A DNA stretch of 64,000 nucleotides from Hyphodiscus hymeniophilus. Its lineage: Eukaryota; Ascomycota; Leotiomycetes; Helotiales; Hyphodiscaceae. The stretch lies in assembly GCA_016508695.1 (NCBI GenBank), contig VNKQ01000013.1, forward strand, positions 806,001 to 870,000. The letters run 5' to 3'. Under the pieces are notes generated by a model. It was given only the letters and a program-made list of their open reading frames with translations. It was not told the origin of the DNA and did not search any database. Positions within the stretch are counted from its first letter, which is position 1; each line of letters opens with the position of its first letter. Positions 45,701-57,675 of the stretch are shown one piece after another. The position numbers and the translations under genes were made by a program.

Positions 45701-48700
45701 AACGATATGCTGTGTTCAACGACGATGGAAGTCTTGCTGAACTGAAAGGATTCGAGGTCAAGCGGAGAGGAGAGTTGAAGCTCATCAAGATCTTCCAGCA
45801 GCAAATTTTCAAATTTTTCTTAGAAGGCACGACACTTGCCGAGACATACGCTGCTGTGGCGAAGGTCGCCAACCAATGGCTTGATGTTCTGCACTCCAAG
45901 GGAGAGACATTGGCTGATGAGGAGCTCATCGATCTTATTTGCGAGAACAGAAGCATGTCCAAAACATTGGAAGAGTATGGCTCTCAGAAATCGACCTCGA
46001 TTACCACCGCCAAACGCCTGGCAGATTTCTTGGGAGAGCAGATGGTAAAGGACAAGGGTTTAAACTGCAAGTACATCATTTGCGCCAAACCTAAAAATGC
46101 GCCGGTCACCGAACGCGCTATTCCTGTTGCCATATTCTCCGCAGAACCTTCAGTTAAACGATACTTTTTAAGAAAGTGGCTGAAGGAGGACCCGGCGAAT
46201 ATGGATCCTCGAGCACTTCTCGATTGGGACTACTACCTGGAACGTCTCGGATCTGTCATTCAGAAGTTGATCACAATTCCAGCAGCTTTGCAGAAAGTCC
46301 AGAATCCAGTCCCACGAGTCGCGCATCCGGATTGGCTGCAGAGGAGAATAAATGTCAAGGATGATAAGATGAAGCAAAAGAAGATGACTGATTTGTTCAG
46401 CAAAGCACCACTCGAAGAAATCACTAATCTGCTAGATCCGAGAATGGGTGACATGGAGGACTTCGGGACGAAGCTTCTTAAGCCCAAGGCTATTGGGACC
46501 GCCCTCTCGCAAGCAACGCAAACTCAGAAAGCAACGAAGCGCAAGTCCCCTGAGCCAGCTGTTGCCGTCTCAACGAATCCATATGCGGCATTGCCGGAGA
46601 AGATGCCAACACCCACAGAGGACTACGTTGGGTTCCTCGAGTATCAGAAGCAGAAGTGGAAAATTCAGAAACAGGCTCGAACCCGACGCCGCCATCTGTT
46701 CGGGGAGACTCGTGTCAATGCTCAAAATAATATCGGAGCCACATTCCGGAACCAAGCCGAACAGATGTTCAAGAGCACGTGGCATGTTCTACAACTCAGA
46801 GGGACAACGAGTCCTGGAGTTGTTCTGGCTTATGTTTTGATTGATTCAAAGATCCACACGCTGAAAGTAAATGTGCCAAGACAAGTCTTCTTGAATTTGA
46901 AAGGAAAGGAACTTCCAGATATTGAAGTGGATGGGTGTGAAGCTCAGAAAGTCACTCATACCCTGCCCAATGGCCACCCTTCAGTTCATCTTTTCAAGCT
47001 TACAATGCCTGAGGATGTGTACGTAAACGATGCTCAGAAGCTCTCTCTGCTCTTCAACCATCCTAGCGTAGAAGGCGTGTATGAGAAGCAAGTTCCTTTG
47101 AGTATCCGAGCTGTGCTGCAACTTGGGAGTCTCTGCACATTCGATGAAACTCAGCCAGGGGTGCTTGGTAGAGGTCTTGAGTCTGGATTCGATTTGTCCA
47201 GTCTCCGTCGAGATGTCGCCAAGCAACCATATCTATCAAACTCGTCAATGGCATATGTATACCTGTATCACGTCGTTGCAGGGGACCGTCAAGTCTTTGC
47301 CATATTTTCGACTTCTAAGGAGCAGGCTCATGTTGTGATCTTGCAGAAAAATAAGGACTCAAATCAGGATCTGCCAAACATATCAAAGATTTACGGCGAT
47401 ATGTTAGCCCGCCGGGAAGAGGAAGCTGATGGGCAGCCATGGCAGAACTGCTTCGACTACCAAGAAAAGCTTCATATCAAGACCAATCAGGTGACCACGA
47501 GACGGAAAGCTCTTCTAGAAGTTGGGGATCTGATCAAGAAGATGCGGAACGATGAGACGAAACCACTCATGCTTGTCATCCAATCACCTCAGCGACGAAT
47601 GCTCGTTCACGACCTTCCGATCCTGAGCGAGTTCCCAGTGCTGCCACTCAAGTACGAGATTGAGGATAGCAACCTCCCACCTCTTGGGTGGCAGACATTC
47701 GTTGCGAAGCGTCTCGTCAATCATTATCTCAGTCTTGGATCTTGGATTTTACATTTGACTGAGCTTGCCCGATATGGTGATGTTCCGCTTTGTAATCTTG
47801 AACGAGATGATCCTCGGTTCCTGATTGATGTGGCGTATGCTAGACGACTGCAGAAGAAGAATGTGGTCCTTTGGTGGTCGGGCGGACCGAAACCAGATCA
47901 TGCTGGGTACGAGCAAGACGACGTGCTAGGTCCTCTTGACACTGTGCAAATGCCGTCAGTCAACAATCCTGGCACGTATCCATCAGTGTGTATCGAACTC
48001 GACGTACGAAATCTTGCAATCAACACCATTTTAACCTCGTCTCTTATCAATGAGCTTGAAGGAAGTGATTCGATCTCTTTCAACCCAGCTGCACCATCGG
48101 ATGACTCTCCTAGCGATGGCACGAATATTCTCTATGCAGACAATGCTTTCGCGACAGCTGGAGTCACTGTTTTGCGCGAGATGGTCAAGGCTTGGTGGAC
48201 TGAGGCGTGTAAAGGCAGCAGCATGGCTGATATCATGGTACAGCACCTTGTGCGGTGGGTTGAGAATCCGGATTCATTCCTCTACGATCGCTCTCTGCAC
48301 TACTACGTTCAAATGATGTCTCGCAAAGCCTTCCAACAACTCATGACGGACTTCCGACGAGTTGGTTCGCATGCCGTCTTTGCCAATGCGAATCGTCTTC
48401 TTCTGCAGACCACCAAATCCGAAGTTGGGAACGCATATGCGTACAGTCAATACATCCTCAAATCTATCAAAGCCAAGCCGCTCTTTCACTTCCTCGATCT
48501 GGAGATCAAAGAGTATTGGGACTACTTGGTTTGGTATGATGAGTTCAATTACGGCGGAAAGGCGTGCCAAGAGGTTGTCGAAGCGGAAAATCAAACACTG
48601 GACTGCATCATGCACTGGCAACTCTCCAAGTTTCTCCCGCCACCTCTGCAGCCCATATTCCATGACTGGGTCGTTGAGTTCGTTGAAGTCATGCACAAGC

Positions 48701-49506
48701 TTAAGCGTCCTCGAGGGCTTGGCGACGGAGGCTTTAGTGCTACTCCTCGAGCAACCCAACTACCCGTCCATGCATTAGGAGAGGACAAAGAGGACAAGAT
48801 TATCTTAGGGCGAGAATTCGAGAAACCCCTAAAACGCCAAATCGCCGGTCTTCTCCGGCGCCAGAAGGACGAGATGCTGCATCCGGAACTTGCATCTGAC
48901 TACACATTCCCCATCCTCCCAGGCTCACACCTTAAATTCCGTAATCCGGCCCTCCAACTAGTCAAATCTCTAATGCAAGTCTTGTCACTCGACAAGAATA
49001 TCACTCTAGAGGCCCGACTCCTACGGAAAGAGCTCTTGAACTTATTCGAAATTCGAGAATTCTCAAACGAAGCACGCTTCGAAAACCCCTCCGAAAGTCT
49101 AAAGATCTCACAGGTCATCTGCGAGAATTGTACAATGGCCCGCGATCTTGATTTTTGCCGTGACGAGGACCTGATCCCAGACGCTTCTGGCCCTGACCCG
49201 GCTTCGAGACCATGGCAATGCAGTTTCTGTCATGCTGAATACAAGCGCATTGATATCGAAGAGCGATTAATTGCGAATGTGGAGGCGCTGGTAAGTGAGT
49301 GGTGTACGCAGGACTTGAAATGCGTCAAGTGTAAGGTTGTGAGGGTGAATGATTTCATGGAGCATTGTTCATGTTCCGGGGACTGGGGTGGGACGGTGAA
49401 GAGAGAGGATGTGAAAAGGAATCTGGCTGTCTATAGGAATGTGGGTCAATTCTACGGGTTGAGGATGTTGGGTGATGTTGCGGAGGGTGTTTGGGCCGAA
49501 CTTTGA
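42721..49506 (+). CDS. POL2: DNA polymerase epsilon catalytic subunit
   Basis: Exons 42721-43325, 43372-43514 and 43562-49506 give 2230 aa (yeast Pol2 is 2222). The introns are only 46 and 47 bp; splicing restores AEVAS-ANAGFDLFDDD and MIDQN-IRTGKWYTVEAK. Proofreading exonuclease: DIETTK (D286, E288), NGDFFDWPF (D376) and YSVSDAVATYY (D473). Polymerase: LDVASMYPNIM (D636), LNSFYGYVMRKGSRWY and LDTDGIWCM (D871, D873). An insert with CAACDFNRPGKTC (C661, C664, C673), plus a candidate fourth Cys at 757 (ICQRENPF), matches the iron-sulfur site of the family. QKKMTDLF (1188-1195) is a PCNA-box candidate at the yeast position. The C-terminal half has the inactive polymerase-like fold and two cysteine modules (CENC.. 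from C2103; LKCVKC from C2170). It is the leading-strand replicase; all catalytic residues look intact. Confidence 0.97.
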
Positions 49507-50630
49507 GCATATGATATGAGAGTTGTTGGTGTTCAACTTGGCGTTAAGGTACGACTCATTCTCGGCGTTTTGATATGGGTTTACACTGCACTGCCTTGGA
49601 AAGAAGACGAGATAGTAATCGCCCAATTCAATACATAATCTTAAGCCCTGAGAAATACTTTTTAGTCTTCCAAATTGACTTTGTGGAACTGCCCTAACCG
49701 AGCAAGTGCTCCCTTAAAAGAGCCAGACCAAGTCGAGGAGAGGCTGACCAGCTTAGCACATGCAAAAGGTACATACAGTATTGAGTTTGTTTCATTGCTA
49801 GGATTTCAAAGTCGAAGTGCGATGTTATACAAAACGCCATGCCAAACTCACACACAATGGTTTATCTCTCATAGAATGTAACAAAACATGAAAATATCTA
49901 TCGACTACTGATCTAGCCACAAGAATGGATTAAAATGTGTTCTTCTTCTGGGATTTGAAAATCTTCAAACTTTGTTTTCTTATGACTTGCAATTCGTCTG
50001 TTGTCGGCCATTGCGTCGGGTATTGCCTCACCAGTTCCAGCAGAAGGTGCCGGATGCTGCAGTCCGGGTAGATTGTCCCACTTCCACTATTACTATCATG
50101 TGTTCAATTGATAGACGGTGATTGGATAAGGTATCCTTACCCTCAAATTACATCCTTTCCAATGGGTCTCGTCTTTCCTACACTTTCGTCGTATGCACAT
50201 TAACATGACCTCTACAGTTCTCCTTGGGAAGCACCGGATTCGTAGTCAGTCCACTTGCGCCTCCTTCATCCATTCTCGCGGATGCATCAGTCATCTTTTT
50301 TGAAGCTAAGGAGAACCTAGAGCTGTCGCTGATGCTGCTGCCTCCAAGACAACCAATTCGCCAATCTCAAACGACGCTCTAAATGATCAGAAACACGGTC
50401 AACACGGTCAAGCATCACCTCGCGGGCCACAGATCTACTTCTCCGACCTGACTTTGGAGAACGAACAGCAAGGTCCATCGCTGCTCATCGCTTGATCAAA
50501 TTCGCCCTGGGTCTTGCTCTCGCCATGGGAAAGACAAATGTTGTACGGCTTGGAAAGGCAGAGCAGAAGTTTTGGCGCTGGGATTCGATGTTGAAACAGT
50601 CTCATTCTTCGCAATACTAAGACCTAAGAT
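49507..50630. other. Intergenic region, nothing recognised
   Basis: 1.12 kb between POL2 and a decayed minus-strand gene. Short open frames on both strands have no recognisable content. No repeats, tRNA or strong palindromes were seen. Confidence 0.5.
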
Positions 50631-52200
50631 CTACAGGCCAGTGAGCAAATTCGAGTCGGACTTCGTTCCAAGCGTGTGCTTGACGGCCCGGAGTCGATCC
50701 CCATTCCTCTCAAAGTGATACAAGTTTTCACCCTTTGAGTCCTCTCCAATATTCCATTGCAAGACCTGCAGACTATCAGGAGTTTTCGGAAAACTCTCTA
50801 GCAGCTCGATTGAAAGTTTAGATCCTCGACTATCAGACATTCTGATCACCCGAATCTTGGCCTCCCGGGGAAATAACGCGATCATTGCTTTCTGGATTGC
50901 TCTAACGTTAATAAATCACTCCAATGGGCAATGCGTCAACGAACCAAATCGTTGTCATCCATAGGCTCAGGATGGCCAGACTTCTCATCAATACGTGATC
51001 GTCCGCCATAGGTGTTTGATGTTTCCAGATTCACAGCCAGCTCTTGCAGTTCGGGGAGACCAAAAATCATTCTCCTGATAATTTCCGACAATGTTCTCTA
51101 TCCCGTCTCAACTTCAAGCGCATTCATCTCGGCTTCAAGGCGAGCTTGCCATTCTTCATCACTGTCGTAAGGCTCCTCAAAGCCTTCGCGCCACGTACTT
51201 ATGCCTGGTTCCAATGCAAGGGATTTCAATGATTTTCTCAGCTTCATGACATGAAGATAGCTTGTGTGAGCTGTCCCACTAATGCTCACGCGGGCTAGAG
51301 CAGGACACTGAGCCAGAGCATTGAAATTCGACTTTGCTAGGTTGTCGTCATTGTGAGAGTTGAAATTGATCTCCTCCAAATACGGCAGTGAGCCTTGAGA
51401 TAACACGAACCCATCATCTGAATCCACATCCCAGCCAAGAGTCACGATTCTCGGATGTCGGAGAATAAATTCGAGCAAAGCAGCATTATTCGAATTGTAT
51501 ATGCTAAGAGTGAGGATCCGCAGACATGGGAATGTGTATTCACAAGTGATACCTTGGATACGACAGCCGGCGAGATCGCAGGCAGGGAAGGAGAGATCGA
51601 GGAGTTGAACAGTGTGGGCGCTCTGCAATATTCTCTCTAAGAACAAGCCATCATCGCCGTGTGCAGCAGTTGCATCAATCTGTAGGCTTGTAAGAGCAGG
51701 GAATGCTACTAGGGGTAAACTCTTGGAGGGTGTCAGCGTAGACAGAAAACTTTAAACTTTGAAATAGTAGCTCACAAGTTTGGAGACTTTATCTAGTTCA
51801 TGTGCGCCGAAGTCATGATGAGGTTCCTCAAACTGCTAGCCGCCGTCCAAAGCGCACACCAGAAACCATCGGGCCTCACGTTCTTCTGATGACCGTCGGT
51901 CCATCTGAAACTTTCAAGACCACTCTACTGTTGAATCTCATTGATGATGTGGGACATTTGCATTCCAAAAAGTTCATAATCAGTAGCAGCGATCTCAAGC
52001 CGATCGCCGTCGGCATCAACTGTCTTTTCATTAATCTCTATTCCCCTGATGTGCTTTGCGAAGGAAGGATCGGATTCCATAACTCGAATGATGTCTGGAA
52101 GATGCCTGATATCATCGATCTGCAATTTTTCGCCCTGAAAGGGACTCGGTTTTGTGGACTCCATTGCCATTTGAGGCTGGGCCCTCGAAAGGCTGAGGGC
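50631..52200 (-). pseudogene. Decayed F-box/leucine-rich-repeat-like gene
   Basis: Minus-strand blocks in the expected order but broken: MAMESTKPSPFQGEKL.. from 52170 to a TAG at 51925-51927 (after NEIQQ); the same frame stays coding-like beyond it (SGLESFRWTDGHQ, WCALWTAASSLRN). A frame change then leads to HHDFGAHELDKVSKL, a plausible intron (gtgagc..ccaag, about 51775-51722), and a long LRR-like stretch (QLLDLSFPACDLAG, CLRILTLSIYNSNNAALLEF, CPALARVSISG) to a TAG at 51098-51100. Immediately after, in the same frame, comes RTLSEIIRRMIFGLPELQEL, then a TGA near 50945, then a one-base frame change into AIQKAMIALFPREAK and an end at 50631. The leucine-periodic layout fits the fungal F-box/LRR class, though the F-box itself is not visible. 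At least three nonsense and two frame lesions. Confidence 0.7.
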
Positions 52201-52260
52201 AGTGAGCTAGGCTGCCTGATACTTATTGTCCGCACAAGGAGGGACGAAATCATTTGCTGT

Positions 52261-52855
52261 CACGTCTGAAGAAATAGTAGCGTAATAGATAGAATAGTGA
52301 GTGCAATGAGGATGCAGCTGAGGAAGGCCCTTAAGAATATTCTCTGCGCCGCACTGCTGTAATAAGCACCCGAACTAGCAGCCTGGGGCTGGATGCCATG
52401 CTAGGATAAGGATTAACCTGGGATCCAACCTGAGATACACGATCGTCGACGTGAAGGTGACGCTCTTCCTGGCCTAACTCAACATACTGTCACCGAGGAG
52501 AGGAGGTCCCAGGTCATGTGAGTGAAATCTGGCATTCCGTCAATTCTATCCGCTGGAAAGTGGTGTCAATATGATGAGAGGGTTGGAGTTACTTATTTGG
52601 CACGATAACAAAGATACGGCGAAGCACCTTCATTTACGAATCTTAAAGAATCAAGGTTCTTGTGCACAAAGACATCGTTAGCAGCTTTTATGAGACACTA
52701 AGAGTTGGTTGATCAGTTAGAATGATATCTGGCAAAGATTGGGTGCGAAGTGGAAATAATTGTATTTGAAATCATTGAATTAGGGCGGCATATGAATGCC
52801 TTTCTATATACTAAACTCTCCCAGTTTTGATTTGTGCAGCCGTATGCGCAGTAAA
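52261..52855. other. Intergenic region, nothing recognised
   Basis: About 600 bases between the start side of the decayed F-box-like gene and the 3' end of the CBM19-like gene. No gene, repeat or RNA was recognised. Confidence 0.5.
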
Positions 52856-54703
52856 TCAAGCTGCAACCGTCTGCGTAACAGTAGCGGTGACGGTCTCCTT
52901 CTCCTTAATTGTTTTCGTGACAGTAACGAACACCGTCTCCTTGCCAACCCCATTTGAGATGGGAATGATTGTCAAACCATCTGCTGAGCCAGGTCCTCCG
53001 ATTGTAATTGTCGAGACTTGGGGGGACGGGGACGGCGTTGGCTCAGGCTGCTGAGACGATGGCGCAGAGACTTCCGGCGTGGGAGATGGAGCTTCAGAAT
53101 TAGTTTTCGTAACAGTGACGTAGGCTGTGGTTTTTGAATGGGATTGGACTGTCATGGTGATGGTACCAAGAATGCTCGGAGATGAGGATGGAACCTCGGT
53201 TGTAGATACTGGATATGGGGCTGGGGTCGAGGTCGTAGGAGCTTGTATTGAAATCGTGGTTTTAGACACGGCAGGCGTTTGCAATGTGGGGCTTCCAGCC
53301 AAAGGGGTTGGAGTAGACTCGGACGTTGGACTTTGACGTGATGATTTTGGCGTCAGCACAAGCGACGACGTCACACCTTCAGGAGTGAAAGTCGGTGTCC
53401 CCAAGGTCACCGATCCTAGTACTGTAGTCTGACCATCTGTGGATGCAGGGTCCGTAACGCCGTTACTCCCTAGCACTTTCGCAGCTTCTCCCTTATCCGT
53501 GCATTCAACCACGACGCCCTTTGTATTATTCATAGGCATGGCGAAACACTCCGTATCCGTAGGGCAGACATTTGCTATTACAAAACTCCCTGCCGAATTG
53601 CAGTTCCCAACATTTCCTGATATGCATGCAATATCTCCTGTTGTGCAAGGCGAAGAGAAGTTCAGCGTTGAGAAGAGATTGTTGTAGCCTTGTGCTTCAG
53701 CGAGATTAGAGCTAAATTGTGCTGGCGAGATGGAAGTCCCCGTTGCGAGAGAGGGAGCAAGAGTTGTTGGTATTTGGGTGATGGTTGAACTTGGGGTCGT
53801 GGTTGCGCTCACCGAGGATGGAGAGACTGTCGGTGTGTTTGTAGATAAAGGCGATACGGCAATCGACATGACTGTGGTCTGACTTTCTGATTGAAAGCCC
53901 GCAGATGCAGCCAGTGAGGACGATTCGCTGACTATCGTAGCGGGCGATACGATTGAGCTGGTATTATTGAGTGTAAATCTGGACACAGATCTCGCTGAGC
54001 TGCTAGACAAGGAAACAGCTTGGGAGGTTGATGATGTCAAAATTCCCGCTGCCGAGCTTTTGACGCTTCCAGAGCTAGAGTTACTCGCGACAGTGATTGA
54101 AGGAAATGCCACATTACTGGGCGATGTGGTCTTGGATTTCGTGGACACAGAAGATGTCAACCCATCTTCCGTGACCTGCACGCTTGGGGTTGAAGACGTT
54201 GCGTTTGTACCTGGTGAGACGAGTGCGGCCGGTCTCGTTTGTTGAGGAGTAACAAATGAGCCGGTCGACGACTGAGAGCTACTGACTGTCGGCTCAGAGG
54301 CACTCGAAGCTGTGTCTGAAGCTTTATAAAGGCTTGAAGAGCTGGACGTTATGGAATTCGAGTCCACTTCAGGGAGTGATGATGACGTTATCGAGAGACT
54401 AGAGCTTGAAGACGTCGTCGAATCCATGGACAGCGATGGGGTTGGGCTTTTCGTTGTGGATTCGCTCGTAGGTCCGACAGGAATTATGGTCAGAACATCT
54501 GGAATCGAGGACAAACTCGATATCACTGAAGTTTGGGTCGCATTTGAAAAGGGAACTGTTCTTGCGAAACTGCTTTTGTCAACTCAGTCTACACTTTGAA
54601 GTAGACGGACATACTATCTTCTTTCTTCATTTCGCCGTAGCGGGCCAGCCGCGCTGAGAACTGCAAAGCAAAATGCGCATGCCACAAGCTGAGAGGTCTT
54701 CAT
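52856..54703 (-). CDS. Secreted Ser/Thr-rich protein with CBM19-like cysteine domain
   Basis: Exons 54703-54615 and 54569-52856 (minus strand), 600 aa. The long open frame has no ATG at its 5' end; an upstream exon supplies MKTSQLVACAFCFAVLSAAG, a clear signal peptide, through a 45-bp intron (gtatgt..agcag; a second acceptor 3 nt earlier would add one Ser). Residues 30-310 are mucin-like (Ser/Thr/Pro). Six cysteines at 338, 345, 353, 365, 371 and 386 (PCTTGDIACISG, VCPTDTECFAMP, VVVECTDKGE) match the small fungal carbohydrate-binding module family 19 pattern, whose known member in yeast chitinase binds chitin. The rest is low-complexity, with FVTVTKT/YVTVTKT/ITMTVQ repeats. No GPI signal is visible, so it is probably a soluble or wall-associated mannoprotein. 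Confidence 0.82.
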
Positions 54704-56390
54704 GTTTTTGGTTTTGTCGATCGATAATCGCAAGGCGTGATATTATTTGGATCCCGTATAGCGGTAAAGCTGAGATATTAAGGCTGCAATTTATAGAACA
54801 GCAAACAACGAAAAGAAATGATGAAAAACTCAAGGAATGACAGAGAAAAGAGAGAGATGGTTCGATGAAAGAATGGCGATGGATGGAATCAAAAAGAGAC
54901 AGATGAGAATCGTGAATCAGGAGTCTCTCGAGGCGACTGCGTTATGTAGCATCGAGCATTCGAGTACCAGAATGAACGGTCACGAAGACTCGGCCAAGTC
55001 CCTGCTGAATATATCTTTGGCTGGACCACTGGATCAGCCTTTGTCTTTCCCTGCGGTGTCGAGCGTCGTATCGGGGCGGCTCAAGAAATGAAACCGGATA
55101 CAGACGAGGGACAACGAAGACAATTGTCGGAGAATATTTAAGGTTGGGAATATGGTGTTCCCCGAGCCAGTCGATGGAGGTCGTCTCGCGGTAGTTGAAA
55201 ACTTGGAGGCTGGCGGTTAAGGGGAATCCGTTTGAGGTTGGCGCGTTCGAGACGCGATGAGCTTTATGATTGGCTGGCCGCACTTGGTGGAAGACAAGGT
55301 CTGATTGTCGAATGGGACCCTTCACTGGACGAAAAGACGAAACGATGGCGACTCTCAAGATTAAAGAGTGACAAAAAAGCAGAAACGCGCGGAAGATCAA
55401 AATAGAAGCCAGAAGCGCGGCCTAGATTATCCACTACCAAGCCCAACCCCGTGATTTGGCATCTCCTTCGACAAATATGAGGCACTCGGCCAGAATTCGG
55501 TATCAAATCAAGCACCACGCCTACTGAGTACCTTCTTGACGCGTCTCTGTTGATGTCTTCCGAAGTATTTTTGAGAAGAAGCAGAGAGTAAAGGGGTCAC
55601 ATGATGGCGCGCCACGTGGTATTATCCTGTCCTCCAGACTCCAGTTCAACTTTGGCTGTCGCCATATGTACCCCTTTCAGAGAATACTAGAACGGATTAT
55701 CTTAGGCGTATCACAACATCACTTTCAATAGAGTTCTATTTGCCCGGCCAAAGCTCCTGCACAGATATTGAACACGAGGCGGAGACAGGTCTCGGGTGCA
55801 CATATCTTGGAAGCACATGATAAGTCTTTGATAATCTTCTCATCCGACGAAAAGGGCTCACAGAGAATGGTAGCTGTTCCTATATTACAGCTCCACGTAT
55901 AGCAGCTTCGACACTCCTACACGGGATGAACCATCCTAATCCGCATTTTTCCTCGAGCATTCGCTCGAGCTTTGAGGTCGGCCAGGGTAGAGAACATCTC
56001 CGTCAAGGTAGAAATTCATTTAACCCGAGATATTCTACCCTGGCGCACCTTTATTAATTATTAATAGTTACCACGATTGATTAATTCAACAATAGAAGTG
56101 ATGATTAAGAAATGAGTAGGTAGGCACTGGTGAAGTCCAATCCCTTATTAAGCAACAGCAACGGTCTTAACAAGTGCAGATCCGCGTGAAGCCTGCATCT
56201 AGTCTTGAAAGACTACGACCTTATCAACATGATTGGGAAACCGGTCCAAAGTGCATGTCCAAGTGCTCACGTAGCAGGGTAACGAGCAAAGGTCGCCTCC
56301 AGCCCGAACTCTTCAGCAGATAGCTTCCCCGTTTCTCAATTCTTCTCACCACCGTTGCTGAACTTGAAAATCCAAGCAAGGGCATCCACA
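54704..56390. other. Intergenic region with two hairpin sequences
   Basis: 1.69 kb. A minus-strand open frame at 54942-55400 (152 codons) shows no recognisable content and is not called. Two inverted repeats stand out: CTCGAGC-attc-GCTCGAG at 55952-55969, and arms GCCAGGGTAGA / TCTACCCTGGC at 55981-55991 and 56034-56044, the latter extending imperfectly on both sides. Otherwise nothing recognised. Confidence 0.5.
55975..56050. repeat. Imperfect hairpin, about 75 bp
   Basis: An 11-bp perfect core (GCCAGGGTAGA at 55981-55991, complement at 56034-56044) extends inward (..ga-ACATCTC / GAGATAT..) and outward (AGGT / ACCT). It could be a small fold-back element or a structured RNA region. No target duplication is evident. 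Confidence 0.7.
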
Positions 56391-57128
56391 ATGTACTTCT
56401 TCACAGCCTTTACATTAGCCTTCCTCTTTTCTCTCACCCAAACCCATGGAATTGTCACCCACCCACCAGTCCGAGAACCTGGCCCAGCCTCCCTCTTTGC
56501 CTGCGGCCCAGCAATAACAGAGCTCATCAAATCCAACAACCAAACCGGAACAAAAGTTCTTCACAAGGTATCCTCCACCGATGCCAAATTCCAGGCCCAG
56601 AAATGTAATATCGCACTATGCAAAAGTCTCCAACTCGAAGACAATCTCTCGAATGTCCAGATCTATAAAACTGGGCAAGTGGTGAATTTTACAGTTTGGA
56701 CAAGGGTTCCCCATAAAGGATGGGCGAGCGTTGCGATCGTGGATGCCACAACATATCATCCGAATTTTGCTTGTTGGCAAGCCCTTTTTAAGCTTTGAGA
56801 TGGACAGCGTGACTGGGTACAGCCATGAGATGATGGAGGAGGACAGATGGAGATATGAGGGCGCAGATGGCGCCAGTGGACATGTCATCTAATGTCACGA
56901 TCCCAACGGATCTTGGGAATAGGTGTACGGGCGTTGGGGACTGTGTATGTTTTGAGATATCTGGTGCTTTAGGGGAGAGTACTGACCGAGTAATAGGTCT
57001 TGCAATGGACTTGGTTTGGGAGAGTCGTGAAGCAAACTTATGAGTCTTGCATTGACTTTACTATTTCCGATGAGACGTCGGCCTCGGATCTTCTAGCAAT
57101 TGAAGGTGATCAGAAGATTCTCAACTGA
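56391..57128 (+). pseudogene. Decayed secreted LPMO / chitin-binding-4-like gene
   Basis: MYFFTAFTLAFLFSLTQT is a signal peptide; cleavage would expose His19 (HGIVTHPPVREPGPASLFACG), as in copper monooxygenases that use an N-terminal His. The frame is intact through VWTRVPHKGWASVAIVDATT (about 56760), then runs to a stop at 56796-56798. The continuation is in a second frame (VGKPFLSFEMDSVTGY, about 56772-56820) and then a third (SSNVTIPTDLGNRCTGVGDC, ending 56944). A normal 52-bp intron (56945-56996, gtatgt..taatag) leads to VLQWTWFGRVVKQTYESCID and an end at 57126-57128. I found no GT-AG pair that joins the three frames, so two frameshifts are likely. The family assignment is from recall of fungal relatives; the copper role is inferred. 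Confidence 0.65.
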
Positions 57129-57675
57129 AAGTTGACCATCGTATTCGAGAAGGAGACCTAAGGAGTGAAAGTCCTCGTGGGATAACCCTATCTGGAGAAG
57201 ACCAACTACAACTGAAACTTACATCGAATCTATAGCTGTATAGTCTCAGATGCAAGCCCGCCGGGGAGAGTGGTTGCCATTTTTGTCGGAATCAGGTTCC
57301 CTTCTCTTTCAGGACTTCTGTATTCGTTTGACTGTTTTGAACAGATGGTAGCACCGACAGAAGGCATTTCCAGTCGCTACGATGAGCTAGAATGGATGAC
57401 TTTTCGATAAGACGTGTTGAAAACCTTGCTGAAGTCAATGGTAAGTGCCAGAAAGCAAAAGCAATTTGAAGGTAAGCTTCGAATCTTTGGAGATGCCTTG
57501 TTGAGTCGGACGTGCTCAGTTGTATATCATATTAGAACTTCAGTTGACTTCACTTCAGTCATTGACTTATTTACTTTATTTCGGAAGGATTGTAGCAAGG
57601 CTTTGCACATATATTTCTTCACCTTTAAGTGCAGACAGCTGCAAACGCTCACAATACTTCCTCAACGTAGCAAAG
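57129..57675. other. Intergenic region, nothing recognised
   Basis: About 550 bases between two decayed genes. Short open frames only, with no recognisable family. Confidence 0.5.

Noticed and set aside
54942..55400. 152-codon minus-strand frame upstream of the CBM19-like gene
   Set aside because: A hydrophobic start resembles a signal peptide, but the rest has no recognisable domain or periodicity; possible real small gene, not supportable from sequence alone.
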